A stretch of DNA of 64,000 nt from Lutraria lutraria (lineage: Eukaryota; Mollusca; Bivalvia; Venerida; Mactridae), in contig OZ026840.1 in the NCBI GenBank assembly GCA_964023205.1, positions 35,505,336 to 35,569,335 on the forward strand, in the 5' to 3' direction. Positions 9,927 through 22,800 of this stretch are shown here, in pieces. Made by a program: the position numbers and the translations under genes. Numbering within the stretch: the stretch's first letter is position 1; each line of letters opens with the position of its first letter. The notes under the pieces were generated by a model. It worked only from the letters and a program-made list of their open reading frames with translations, was not told the origin of the DNA and searched no databases.

Positions 9927-12900
9927 ATGGCGGATAAGCCACGGAAGACATGGAAAAAGATTTTGTACGAAAATCAAGGCTTTCCTGACCATTACGTTGA
10001 TGAATCGTTCCTGGATGAGCTGAAAAAGAATTGTAATAAAATTTGTTTATTATGGCATAATTAAAATCATTTTTTAAGTTTGAATAAGAAAATATGCATT
10101 CAAAAGTGTTAAATTTGCTTTTATCTATGCAGGGATGCTATAATACCAAGGGTATCTGGTCAACTCGTACTGTTGTCAACACGTACTGTAGTCAACTCGT
10201 ACATGAATTTGGTCAACTCGTACCGTATCTGTGGTCAACTCGTACATTACCAAGTTAACTCGTACATTAGTCAATTCGTCCTTTAGTATAAATGTATTTG
10301 TTATAGGATTACTTTATATATGAAGAATGACCTCGAAATCATGGTTTGGACAGGAAAATGCATTTGAGAAGACATTTAATAAGAAATTTTACAACATGAA
10401 TATGGAATATATAATTGGAGTTCAATATAGCATTAATTGTGATTAACGTTAATTGTGCGCATGATTATACATTGGTCAAATCTTAAATAACTGTTATAAT
10501 TATAGCTGTTGTCCGAGAAACAAACTGTAATGTGTTTGTTAATGGAATCTTTTATTAAAGTGTAATGTGTTTGTTAATGGAATCTTTTATTAAAGTGTTA
10601 AATAATTTTAATTGTCAGCATATATACCGACTTATTCTATAAACTTTACAATACAGTTTATAATAAAATTAATGATACTATAACATAAAGAATGTTTGTG
10701 TTGTTCAAAGCGTTAATTGTGTTTAGTGGTCAGAATAAAGAATTTTAATCTGATTAATTAAATCAGTATTTTGTTGAACTTGATAATATAAGGATAAACT
10801 GCAACTAATTATCGAGATGCATAATGAGTCGCAATTTTAAATGATGCGGCATTTGCTAATCCCTTTGATTCTTTAATTTGGTATTTGTCACACTTCAGAT
10901 AATTGCATTATGAGCACATGTAAAGGCAAGTAATCTATCATAATTTGATTGTTAGCCAATCATAAGTAAGTCCCTCCTTTAATTTGATTTTTAAAATTTT
11001 TTAATAATGCAAAATAGAACGTTCTGAGGAACAACTTTGATGAATTATTAATGGTATTGTTTTATTTACTACATTTGTATTTTATTTTAATGATTAATAT
11101 TACAAATAATGTTCATTGCTTTAAATCACTCCTACAGTCGAATTCATAGTCAAGTTCCGCCCGCCTAGGCGAACTAATAATGTCAAAATTCAGATTTTAG
11201 AAATCAATAAAGTTATGTTAAATGATATTACTATCGCAGTGAGTTACATGTTCTTTAATATTGTTATACTTACCGGTATACACCAGTTTCGTTTATATTT
11301 ATACTACAACAGTCTAATTATTTTGACAGAGTTATTTTCCCTCATCAAAAATATATTCATCTAATTCATTTCTTTTCCTCATACTGTACGTATGTTACAT
11401 ACCTGAGAGAATAAAGTTATGTTCTGTTCTAATAAAATTTATCTAAAGATGTGCCGTGATTTACTCGATTTAATTTTTTGCAAATAATTGGTCAGCTTAA
11501 AGTGACATAAAAGATGGAATTAATCCTGTACTTAAAGATATTTTTATAAGTGAAAATAGAACTGGTGTAGCAAAATAACACGACGTTGTTGTTTTGAATC
11601 TTTCTAATTCGCTTTGCTCAGACGAAAATAAATTATCTACCGATCACTTTAAGTTATCCAACTTATGGAATTAAAAAATATCAAACTCTAAAACTTGGTT
11701 CTTAGGACAATGGTTTTGCATAGCTTGTACATGTCATACATAACAACTCAAAATTCAAATTTCCGTTCAATATCTTCATGTTTAATCAAGTCAGGGATGC
11801 AGCATCCCTGATCAAGTTCAAGACACATCAAGATCGACTGTATTTCTTGTTCGAATGTTTCGTAGTCTGAAACATCAGATATAATATGCCAAAAACAAAT
11901 TACATTTTGTAGGTACATTACATAATCATTATAATCATGTTCAGTAATATAAACTCTGTCTTACTTATTTTACTATTCAAGCAGTGAAAACCTAGAATGA
12001 ACATTACACAATCTGTCCACCCTATTATACATCTAAGAAGCACGGAACGCACGTGAAAATAAACGCTTGTATTAACTTTAACACCCAAATAATAATTATT
12101 ACATATGAAAAACACAGAATTTATCCTGAGGAAAAAGCATTTAACCTGCAACAAAGTCTTGAAAAACAACAATTCACATAGTTTTATCATAAAAGTTACA
12201 TGAATATGTATCATGATAAGGTACGAGTTGACCAAACTGCGTTACCAATAAATTATTTACAGTCAAATTACTGAATTAATTAAACCTGACATGAGTCTTT
12301 GTTCCAAAATATGTTACAAACAAGTTTTAAAAAATACGTTCATCAAAATTTATGCCGATACAAGCACATAATATATAACTACGGTACGAGTTGACTACTG
12401 TACGAGTTGACCAAATTCATGTACGAGTTGACTACGGTACGTGTTAACTACGGTACGAGTTGACTGGAAAGCATACCAAGGACGTATATAAGTCCTTGAT
12501 AATACATAGCATCCCTGATCTATGCAACTTCATACTGCCTACTGGTATTTAATTTTACTGTCATTTGTGTTAATTCACTGATGAAAGTCAATGACCTAAT
12601 TTTAGTTTTATTAAACGGAATTATAATTAAAAAAGGTATAGAAATATTTTCTTAACCCTAAGTTAGCTGAGGTTTTCAAGATTATGTGTAAACAAGATAT
12701 GTTCATTTTGAAGCATATAGATATCTGTCTAGAAATGGTAGACTTGGACAGGTTTTAGTTTATACTTCAAATATAAATTGAAAAATTTTTTTTATTCCTT
12801 TTTTTCCATGAAAGATATGCAATGAAAATACTTGCATTCCGACGTGTATATTTATTGGAATTTTAGACAAAATCCTTGAACCTGACCCAGCTTTATACAG

Positions 12901-15900
12901 ATCTACTTTCATTTCAGTGCATATAAGGAACTATGAGTATTGGAGTGTTGTCAAGGAATCTGGGGTAGTTACTCAGCAGTTATGCAGGTAAGTTTTAAAA
13001 CATCATGTCCATTCTTTTTCTTGAATTTCACAGCGACTTTTCTTCCCTTAACTTAACTTTTAAAATACGGCGAAATGAATGAACTTTCAGCGATAAACTT
13101 CTGATGCATGTCACTTAATAAGACTTTCAATTTCATATGATAACTTTTGATCTTTAATGTTTTTATTGGTTATTTTTGGTAATTATTGTTATTTATTGGG
13201 TACTTGCTGCTTGCATTTATACTTGCATAATTTAGGTACATTTTTCGGAGTATTTTAGCATCAATTGCATTAAAATCTTACATTTTCAGTGTCAGTGTAT
13301 TTGTCATGGTGTTTATATTAATGGACATGAAGATGTTGGCAGCAGAAACATTAGGGTACATATCTGTGGGTCTCACCATCCTTGGTTATTTCATCAATTG
13401 CAGTCTACCTTTGAAGTCGGATAAAACTAGGACATGTAAGTACAAATTTTATGTGCCTGTGTGCTGTCTCTTCATGTAGTCAATATTTATTTTATTCTGA
13501 GACTGATTAATCAATTTATGAAACATCTTTGTTTTCTTGTTAGTAGAATAAAACTATTTGTATAGTTTTTGTTGCTGTCATTGTCAATGATATGTAACTG
13601 TTTAAGTGATCAAACTTTTGATGGAAAGTCCATTCAAACATACAGTAAAACCTGTAAACAAAGACCACCATTGTAAAAAACATATTGTGGTCTTTATTGA
13701 CAGGTGGACTTAATGCAGAGGTTAATTCAAAGTAATCACTGACACATTTTAAGAGAATGGCCTATAACTACAGGGTGGCCTTTATTCGGTGGTGGTCACT
13801 AACACAGGTTTGACTGTATGTTATATATCAATATATTTTACCAATGACAGTTGAGGTTGGAATTACCGACATGGTTTGTTAGATCAAACCTTTATTTCAA
13901 ATAATCTTATTTTTTGCAGACTTGGACGACTTGAAGACACTTTGTATATTTACTGGATTCAGCTACTGTCTATCGCCTGTCCTTGTGTCTCTCACAGAAA
14001 CCATAGCAACAGACACCATATATGCTATGACTACAATAATGCTGATTGCTAACTTATGTTTTCATGACTATGGCGCTGATGCTGAAATGTAAGACTTTTT
14101 ATTCTTTTTATGCCCCTATCATCAAAATTAATAATGCTGGGGCATATAATAGTGATTGCCTTGTCTGTCCATTAGTTAGTAAGAGTATTTTATAAGGCAA
14201 GATGTCACAGGGCCGGCGGCATATGTGTTTATTGAACACAGCTTTTTGTAGTTTCATAATCTTCACTTCTAACTGCAAATTTGCTGATGGACTTATGAAT
14301 ATGATGAATAATCATGATGATTAATCATTAAAAGGGTGCCAAGTGTCTGTTTCTGACAGTGTTAGACCATTCATATGGCCTTTTCTTGATTACTTAAATA
14401 ATGGCTAATTATTTGTAATAAATCACCATTGTTATCTAGGCTCGCGCTAGCCGATCGCCAAATCGCTATTGGCGATTCAAAGTCCAATCTGGCGAGTTAA
14501 AATTCTATAACTTATATTTTTTTTCTATTACAGGGTTTCGGGTGTACTTTCATTGAATTCTGGTCTGTTTGCCTCTGTGTGTTTAGCATCTAGACTTAAT
14601 ACTTCTCAGCATTCATTCATTACTGTGACATTTGCAGTACAGATCTTTGCTCTGTGGCCAGCGCTAAGAAGAAATCTTCGGGTATATACCATTTCTATAC
14701 CTTTAGTATGACAGTCAGAACAAAAAATTGATGATAAGTCTTTCTGAATGATAAAAGTGTTAGGTTGAGCTTAAAAAGCTTTTGTGATGTACTAGAAGAA
14801 ACGATGTGTAAGATCTTGTGGTAGAATTTGGCTTAAACTGTTACAAAACTGATTTTGTAGATTAGTGCTTTGAGCAAACCAATGAGAGGCTTGGATTTGT
14901 CTGGAAACTTTTGTTTTTTTATTTAGGATTACAGACCGTAATACAAGCATTCATTTCTTGTTTATTTTCATTAAATATGTAGATTGAACCATTTATAAAT
15001 CATTCACCACAAGCTTTTTCTGAATTATGTAGTTTCAGAATTTGTAAAAATTAAATTAAAAAAGCTATATACTCTGACATAGAAAAGGGAGAGTACTAGT
15101 TTGTAGTATAACATCCCTCCATGATAGGAAGTAACATTACCTCCCTTCATGATGTACAATCGCATATAACTGACCCGGATCTGGCATTGCAAAATTGTGT
15201 ATGGTTTAATAAATTATTTTTGAATGTCAGACTTCATAAGGATCAGGTACCTCTTTTGTTCATTGTCATTAAAAGTTTATTAGGGTCTGTTATTCTTAAA
15301 ACCTTTTGTTTCAGTAGCTATGTCCACAGGATTTCATCACCAAAAAAAAATTCCCAAAAATTTTATATAAAATTATAGAAGTGAAAGAACTTTGACAATT
15401 TGATTTTCCAATGCATTTTATAAACCTGCATGCTATTGCAACGCAGTACAAAATATTTAACTCATATATAGTGAAACATGTGGACAACTCAACACGCTAA
15501 CAGAAAATGTATACTTTTACTACCTGAAAAGATATTCTAAACTCGCTTTTAAGATTTTTCACTCGAAAAATGGTCAAATTTTACAAAAAGACAGTCTTTG
15601 AAAAAAATTTTTCATGATGAACCCCTTTGGCTATATCTAAGCTACGTTTGTTTTCATTTCAGCAAGCTATTCCATCGTCACATGCTACCATGACAGTGAC
15701 CTTCACCTTGATGACTATTGTATCCTTGACCTTTATTTCCATGACAGCGGCCATCTTGTTACTATTGACAATAGTGTTCATAACATTTGGTTGTCCTGCA
15801 TGGTTAATTACATTACAGCCGTATAAGAAGTAAGTAAATCTGTACACATATGTAGTTAAAAATTTGGGTCATTATATTTCTTCAAATATGATCTCCATGG

Positions 15901-16661
15901 TGTATGTATTTGCATGATCATGGTGCACATTTGATAAAATTATTGACTTAACATGATTTAATTTTCATCTTTGATACAAGAATGAATACTTGAATCATGA
16001 AACATAAGAAACAATCATAAGTATCTACAGTGCAACCTCTCCAAAGCAACACCCTTTGTGAGTTACAAAATTATGTTGTTGTTGAGAGGTTGTTGCTCTA
16101 AAGAGGTTAAATTAATAGTTAAATCATGCAGTGGGAAAAAATCATACTGTTGTTGAAGGGAGGTTGTTGCTCAATAGAGGGCCACTCTGGAGAGGTTGTA
16201 CTGTAGTATGTGATTTGTATAAAGTTTTAGTTCTTTAATCAGTCCAGATGATGGTTTCTTTATTGTGGTTCATTCCTGTTGCATATCTTGTTTTTGAAAT
16301 AAATTACGGACAAATTTTATGAAGGCTGCGAGTGTGGTCCTGTGGTTAGTGCACTGGACTTGAAAGCCGGGAATCATAGTTTGAAGCACAGTCGCAGCAG
16401 GTCCTGCCCTTCAATGAAAATTTTACATAATGTTTTCCTCCATAATTATATGGAGAAATTACTGGTTTCTTGTTGAAGGGTAAATTTGTACTGGTAAATA
16501 ATACAGTCCAGGAAAACTGGTAAGATGAACAGGCTTATGTATATAACTGAAATATTGTTTAGAAAAAATTGTATTAATTCCACAAATTTTATAATCATTG
16601 CCTATGTTTCTCATACAGCAACATACATGGACCATGGGACGAGGCTGTGATCACAGATTGA
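9927..16661 (+). CDS. PIGC: PIG-C subunit of GPI N-acetylglucosaminyltransferase, complete, 7 coding exons
   Basis: Membrane subunit of the ER GPI-GnT complex, which transfers GlcNAc to phosphatidylinositol in the first step of GPI-anchor synthesis. Coding exons: 9927-10032, 12918-12987, 13290-13435, 13920-14088, 14534-14681, 15663-15829, 16619-16661. Phases agree, giving 849 nt and 282 aa (human 297). Landmarks: N-terminal '[17 protein letters not shown]', then '[19 protein letters not shown]', '[19 protein letters not shown]', '[16 protein letters not shown]', 'ASVCLASRL', '[10 protein letters not shown]' and the family-typical end '[10 protein letters not shown]'. Several hydrophobic stretches fit a polytopic protein. 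The ATG lies in a YY1/Kozak-like GATGGCGG; the nearby ATG at 9917 is in another frame. A candidate AATAAA is near 17643. Intron 1 (2.9 kb) holds a large transposon. Confidence 0.96.
10130..12517. mobile_element. 2.39-kb DNA transposon with multimeric subterminal motifs (PIGC intron 1)
   Basis: Ends are CAGGGATGCTAT... and ...ATAGCATCCCTG. The 7 bases 'atctatg' flank both sides (10123-10129, 12518-12524); because the element starts with CA, the duplication could also be read as 8-9 bp. The left end carries about seven copies of GTCAACTCGTAC (10159-10280). The right end carries about six in inverse orientation, GTACGAGTTGAC (12220-12462). The inverted repeats pair over roughly 80 bases after the tips. 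No transposase ORF is visible; a 105-aa minus-strand frame at 11918-12235 has no recognisable domain. The tips recall hAT (Ac-like CAGGGATG) or P-type elements. Superfamily unresolved. Confidence 0.8.
11792..11810. mobile_element. 19-bp palindrome of two abutted transposon tips with 7-bp target duplication
   Basis: CAGGGATGCAGCATCCCTG consists of the two terminal tips of the surrounding element family joined directly. It is flanked by perfect 'atcaagt' at 11785-11791 and 11811-11817. It sits inside the 10130-12517 element and looks like a second, internally deleted insertion of the same family. Confidence 0.75.
13643..13816. mobile_element. TA-flanked MITE (CAGTNAAACCTG family)
   Basis: CAGTAAAACCTG...CAGGTTTGACTG between TA dinucleotides at 13641-13642 and 13817-13818, 174 bp, non-coding, in PIGC intron 3. 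It has a single 'acagggtggcctttattc' block where the copy at 2718-3186 has a long tandem array. Confidence 0.8.
16028..16203. mobile_element. TA-flanked MITE (CAGTGCAACCTC family)
   Basis: CAGTGCAACCTCTCC...GGAGAGGTTGTACTG flanked by TA (16026-16027, 16204-16205), 176 bp, in PIGC intron 6. Internal 'gttgttgctc' words repeat. A relative is at 62106-62270. The ends resemble Tc1/mariner/pogo-type elements. Confidence 0.8.
16323..16525 (+). repeat. tRNA-derived SINE, plus strand
   Basis: The head 'gtcctgtggttagtgcac' followed by 'tggacttgaaagccgggaat' looks like a degraded tRNA. The body includes 'ttcctccataattatatgga' and ends near 'cagtccaggaaaactgg'. Related copies are at 17905-18115 (plus) and 63090-63345 (minus). 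Confidence 0.6.
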
Positions 16662-17447
16662 AAGATTCAAGTTAACAGAAGAACCCAATACTCATATTGT
16701 GAAGATAAAATGGCTTATTCAGAGGCATGTCTGACATTTACACACACAAGGGAGATTACTGCAGTGTGTTATTTGTTGCATGAAGCTATAGGAAGAGAGA
16801 TGTGAGAAAACTAACAAACTTAATCTACATGTGTTCAAACTCTGTGGAGTATATGGATGGATACAATATTTATAAATTTCTCAAATATACTGAGAAGTAC
16901 ACATATTCAGTTTAAACAATAACTGAAATGAGTCTTTTATTTCTTTGACTAGTACGACTAGTGGCAGATTGTTTTGTCTGAGTTGTTAAAGACTTTACTT
17001 TCTAATTGTGGAAATATTTTCTTCGGGCTTAAAAAGGTTTGTTTCTGGTTACCTGACCTACCCTAAATTCTCCCCACGACTCCAGACTTTATATTAAGTC
17101 TGAGGAACATAACATCCACTGCTTCACTACTTTTACCTTTCCACATGCTTTCAAGAATGATGAAAAATTACTTCCAAACAAATCTCTAGTAAATCGGATT
17201 TTAAAAAATCTTGTAACTGGAAACAATTATTTTTAGGCCTAAGAATGAGTGTTTGTATCTGACAGTAAAACATTTATTTTGGGTAGGAAAATGAGAGATT
17301 GTCTTGACTTAAATCTTGGTGTTGTCTAGACTTTGTTAAATGCTGTGTATATGTATGTATGTTTCAAAGGGTTAGGGTTGGTGTAATATTAAACCTAGAA
17401 AGACATAGAACTGTATGGGGTGTTTCAAATGCTATTTCTGTTGAATG

Positions 17448-17558
17448 CTGTCAAACCTGTGTTAGCGCCCACCATCAAATAAGAACAAAATGACCTCCCA
17501 AATAAGGTTACCACAATTTGTCTTTCCCAAAGGTGGCCTTTTTTCGCTGGTTTGACAG
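17448..17558. mobile_element. Short MITE of the CAGTNAAACCTG family, decayed
   Basis: CTGTCAAACCTG...GGTTTGACAG, 111 bp, followed by TA (left flank TG). It contains the family word 'aaggtggcctttttt'. Reverse-oriented relative of the elements at 2718 and 13643. Confidence 0.6.
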
Positions 17559-17904
17559 TAAAACATTTGATGTAAGGTTCTTGGAAAATGAGTTTAATTG
17601 GCATGATGAAGTTCATTTGCTAATGAACTTTGGATATCTGGTAATAAAAAAAGTATCATGAGTTCTTAAGTGTTTATCTAGAATATTGTGCATGTATCAG
17701 TTTACAGTAAAACTGCTTATATGTTCATTTTGTATAAATTTTAATGTACCACCTCTGTGATATTTCGATTACTAATGTACATAGTCATGTGGACAATCTA
17801 TTACATTTTTTTAAATATAAAAAAATGCAGTAATACAGATACTAGTATTTGTTTTTTAACACTCCAATAGATGTTTAATCCATGAATTGAGAATTGACTG
17901 TAAT

Positions 17905-18115
17905 GCTGCAGCCATGGTTCTTTGGTTAAAATATAGTGGCTAACTTGTAACCCTGCAATATGGATTCAAATCATGGTTGCTGCAGGTCATACCTTTTCAT
18001 AAATTTTACAATTTTTTTTATTTTCCTTCATATGTTGAGAATTTGCCGGCTCCTTGTGGTACAGTAACTTAGAGCTAGTTAAAATGCAGTACAGGAAAAC
18101 TGATTACGTTAACTG
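17905..18115 (+). repeat. tRNA-derived SINE, plus strand
   Basis: Head 'gcagccatggttctttggtt' with a B-box-like 'atggattcaaatca', then the family body 'ccttcatatgttgagaattt' and 'gtacaggaaaactga'. Confidence 0.6.
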
Positions 18116-18176
18116 TATCATTGAGGTATTGTTGAAAAAAACACCCATTGAAACAAAGACTTGTCATGTGGAAATA

Positions 18177-18870
18177 CAACAAGAGGGCCATGATGGCCTT
18201 GCATCACTCACCAGAAAAAAAGACAAACTGCAAAATCAGTTAATCCCAGGGTCAGTCAGTTTTGACCCTGGGGCCAGAATTGAACGAACTTGGTAGAGGT
18301 CAACTAGACAATGCTTTACACCAAATATCATAGCTCAAGGACTTGCGATTTCTGACAAGAAGATTTTTAAAAATTACCTATATCAGCCTATGTAAAATCA
18401 AGTTACCTTGGGGGTGAAACTAATTTTTACCACAGGCCAATATATTGAACAAACCTGGTAGAGGTCCACTAGACAATACTACATACCAAATATCTAAGCT
18501 CTATGCCTTGTGGTTTCGGACAAGAAGATTTTTTAAATTTTCCTACAGAAGCTTAGTATATAAAATATGGTCATATATGACACTGTGGCCATAGTTTGAA
18601 CAAACTTGGTAGAGGTCTACTAGACGATGCTACACATCAACTATCTAAGCTCTATAGGCCCTGTGGTTTCGGACAGGAAGATTAAAAAAAAAAGTTTTTC
18701 CTATTGGTTGCCATGGCAACCAGAGTTTTTAATAAAATATAATTTTTTGAACAACTTGGTAGAGCCTCGTGCAAGGAACATCCCTATAAAGTTTCGTTGA
18801 AATTGGTCCACTGCTTAAGAAGGAGACACCTGCCTTGTCCTATTTTTTAAAAGCGTGTTACCAGAAATAA
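18177..18870 (+). mobile_element. 'agagggccatgatggcc' dispersed element
   Basis: Starts 'acaagagggccatgatggcc' and contains at least three diverged copies of a module of about 130 bp with 'gaacaaacttggtagaggtc' and 'tctaagctctat'. A relative lies inverted at about 44400-45475. Non-coding. I recall this type as abundant in bivalves; class unknown. Confidence 0.65.
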
Positions 18871-19487
18871 ACTATTTTAAGAATAATTTTCTATTTATAT
18901 AAAGGTAGGATTTTGGTAAAATTGTGAGCCCTTGATCCCCTTTTTGTGTTTATCATGGGGTCATTATCATGCACTATTTGCTGATAAGATAGTGCTAGAT
19001 ATTTTATATCTATAATCTATACTACACTGGATATTTTAACTGTTTGACTATAGGTTATCTGTCCCTCTGATTAAAATGGATTTGTCCAATAATCAGTTAA
19101 TACAAGTAGTTACTAAATCCCTGATATCTGCTGTAACGGATGTGTCTTAAGATAGAAAATGTTGCTTATGAAAAATCATTACCAGATATTGTAGACAGTA
19201 CGGAAGTAGGAGTGTTTTTAATAATTAGTTTTTTATTATCTGTGAATAGAATATTGCGATAAACATTGATATTTATTGTTTCATATAAATATTCAAAAGA
19301 AGCATATTTAAATGAGTAAATATTTAAAAGGAAATGTGTGTGAATTATGACTTATAATAATTAAGTTATCAATACATATATTAGCTAAGAAGGTACATAA
19401 AGTATAGAATTCTTTCAGCACCTAATTTTATTACCTAATAGATGATCATATGGTATTGCATTGTGCATATTTTGAAATTTGTTAAAA

Positions 19488-19800
19488 TTGGACCTGCATC
19501 CGTGGTTGAGTGGTTAAGGTTGCTAACTCCAAATCACTGTAACTTCTCAACGAAAGAGTGTCATGGGTTCGAGCACTGGTACCGACCATGTCTCTTACGT
19601 GAGAAAGTAGGCAGTTGCTTACGGAGGATGGGAGTCTAGTACTGGTTCTTCCCAGGAACGATGGTTAGGTGAATTATCCGTCTCTGATTGTTGAAACGGA
19701 GCGTATAACTCGATGAAACATTGTTAAAATTGATTGAAACAGTTGTGACACATTGAAGGATTATTAAAGCTGTGTTGTTAATTTGGAAATATTCAGTAAT
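19488..19800 (+). repeat. tRNA-derived SINE (Leu/Ser-type head)
   Basis: Head with A-box-like 'tggttgagtggttaagg' and B-box-like 'gggttcgagcac', separated by a long variable region as in class II tRNAs. The body runs to 'aaattgattgaaac'. Extra non-tRNA sequence marks it as a SINE. Confidence 0.65.
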
Positions 19801-19867
19801 GCTTTTATTTTGGTAGCACTGATAACTGATAGGAAGTTAAATAGAAGCCTAAATAGTGGGAGGGACA

Positions 19868-22800
19868 ATGCAGTCGTCGGTATCTCATGAAGTGATATTT
19901 CGTGTGCATGTGAGAAGTGACCCCGGGGATATCGTGTGTGTCACGGGAGATTGTCAACAACTTGGAAGCTGGGATCCACACAAAGTTGTCCAATTAAACA
20001 AACCGACAGAAGGAACCGACTCCAAAGATAATGGGTCAGTATTAAGAGTATATGGACATTTGATTACTATTATTCCTTGATAGAACATTTCGATCAATAT
20101 GCTACATTTCTGCATGTTGCACGGTATGAAGGAGTAAATTTTAATTTAAACTGATTTCTGACTAATACTGGAAGTTGCTTACACTTAAATGGAACAATCT
20201 TATTTGTCAATTTTCTTTATTTATCTTCAGTAATATCATGGTATCAAGATCAATTGTTAACCATGTATGATTTTCCTTTTGGCCCTTTAGAGTGATTCAA
20301 ATTAACTCACAGCAGTGATAGGCTAGGTGATTACTGATCGGAGACCATAACGACTGATAAAAAATATTATCGACTCATGATTACATTTATTTGAAAATGA
20401 AAAAACTGTTGAGTATTGCGTGTTATTGATCGACTTATCCATGTTAGTTGCTTAATAACCGTTGATATGATATGAAATTTTCAGTTTGTTAGCACTAAGT
20501 GGAAGAAAGACTACATTACTTGTTTTTGGCATTTGATCACATAATGCAACTTTTATAAGATTATAACCGAAATAACTCAAATGATCAAATTGCAGGTGTG
20601 AAGATGTTTGGTCTGTAAAAATACAGTTTGATGGAGTTACTGATATCAAATACAGATATTTAACGGCTAGAATAATTCAGTCGGAATATGAAGAAGATAC
20701 AAACAGCATCATTGTGACACAATGGGAGACTCATATCCGACCTCGTGTATTCTCTATCACAGGTTAGTAAAACAAATGTTTGTTTTTAATTACATGCCCA
20801 TTAGAAATAGGGTAGATGTATAGGTCAGGGCTTTTTGGGCTAAATTAATAAATAAGGAAGTGAATGTGCCGTTCCTCAAGTCTAGGATTAAGGTCGGTCA
20901 GGTAACCAGATACAAACAATTTCTTCGCACCTTATAGTGTTGATAAGGGCATTTCTAAGAAGTCAATTGCCTTTATAAATTATAATGCATTATTTAATTA
21001 TTTTATCACATTTCCATTTGAAATCAAAGATAGCATGCGTAAATATTTTGATCTTATTATCTGTTTTAAACATCTAGCTTATATTACGTCAAACAAAAGT
21101 TGAATGAAATTTGAAAAAAACAAACAAACAAAAAACGAATCAATATTGTTGTGTAACGTAACTCTTGTTGTTGGATTAAAATAAAATAATGCAAGTACTA
21201 CGCTTTCAACGTTTTTATTCTCTGCGACCAAATTAAAAATATTAATTAACTTCAATGAGTACCGTTTTTAATTTCATACTGATCTTACTTCCGTTTGTAC
21301 TCCCGTTCGTACTAACTTTCGTACTAACTTGCAATGTGTGGTCGAACTTTCATATCGGATGTCCAAAAGTGTTTTTGACAGTTGGGTGGTCCTTGTTTTT
21401 CGACCAATGGGAACTAAGTTAGAATTTTAATTAACCAATCACTAATGGCTTACGCAACATTGTGCAATGATCTTTCTTAAATGTCATATTGCTTTCGTCT
21501 TGCCAAAAGTGAACGGTTATGTTGATAAATTTATTCTAAAATTACTTATTAATTATTAGACAACTGTATCTATATGATCAGTTCACCACAACAATCAAAT
21601 ACTATCAAGTGCAAACTATCCATCTGAACATACATACAAATGCACGTGCACATCACGTGCATAACCTAATTCGTATGCTTCTCTATCAAGTATGCACTTA
21701 TAGTCATTTAGTTATAACAATCAATTCATCAATTATATTTACATATAAAAACAAACATGTGAGGCCACTATGTTACAGTTGCTACATTATATTTTTCAGC
21801 TGCCTTAGATCAGATGAATCCTATCCAATTAACAGACAAGTTTGGTTACCATGGTAATATTGACTGTGATGTTTTACATATTTTTTGTATTATTTGTATT
21901 GCTGCCCAGTTTCCACTTTAAGATCCCACATCATCAGATGTTTTCATTGATTCAAAACTAGTTGTGACTATTGATTTTGTGTATATTTTTTTATGTCTGA
22001 ATTTAATTGAGATTCGTATCGTATTCTTTTATTTCAACTAGTACAATTCTTGTCAGGATGTTGAATTAAAATAATGTTTGTTTTTAAGTCGAGGGCTCAG
22101 CGCAACACTGTCGTAACTTGTTCTTATTTCAATATGAGTTACGACACTGTTGCGTTGAACCCTCGAAGTAGTGGCTCAAAAAGCACCCATCTACATGACT
22201 CATACTTATTACTTACCTATCATAACTTACCAATTAAGTAACTAGTGGTTATATGTTACCTATAATTAAGATTCACTGGGTTTAATACTTTTTTACATCA
22301 TTTTTTAAATTTATATACGGCAGACCATTCACCTAACCCGTTTTTCCTGGACTGTATTCTAACTTGCACTAACTAACCCTTCCTGGACGGCTTATAAATT
22401 CACAAATCACAGGTTACCTTACATCTTCATGATAAGCCAATCAAATTCTTCTTTACTTCAGGTGATGAGTATCATGTCAGTCCAGGATGGCTTATTGACC
22501 AATCACAAATCACCTTACATCTTCATGATAACCCAATCAAATTGTGGAATAAAAAGTACAGTGGAAAGAATATAAGAGTTAAATGTACTCCAATAAATCA
22601 CAGATATCGAGATGTGAGTTTATTTATTAGTACGGGACCAAAAGTATTTCTTGTAAATATATTGCTCATGCAACTTTTATAATCGGTCACCAAGAGTTTT
22701 GAATATTTCATATGACATCACTAAAATATTTAAGGAAGCCATATTATTCACATTTAGGACATTTTGTATAAAATATAATATCATATAATACTTACATTTT

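Larger units (their letters stand above)
16662..19867. other. Intergenic region PIGC-GPCPD1
   Basis: Holds the PIGC 3' UTR (candidate AATAAA near 17643) and then repeats only: a MITE at 17448-17558, SINEs at 17905-18115 and 19488-19800, and an 'agagggccatgatggcc' element at 18177-18870. The GPCPD1 promoter should lie just before 19868. I could not recognise a TATA box or CpG-rich block there. Confidence 0.6.

Noticed and set aside
11918..12235. 105-aa minus-strand ORF inside the PIGC-intron transposon
   Set aside because: Low-complexity hydrophobic translation with no transposase motif; probably chance.
10159..12462. Repeated 12-mers that could suggest a CRISPR-like array
   Set aside because: Animal intron; copies are inverted at the two ends of a transposon, with no regular spacers.
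19488..19575. Class II tRNA-like sequence
   Set aside because: A and B boxes are present, but arms do not pair well and SINE sequence follows.
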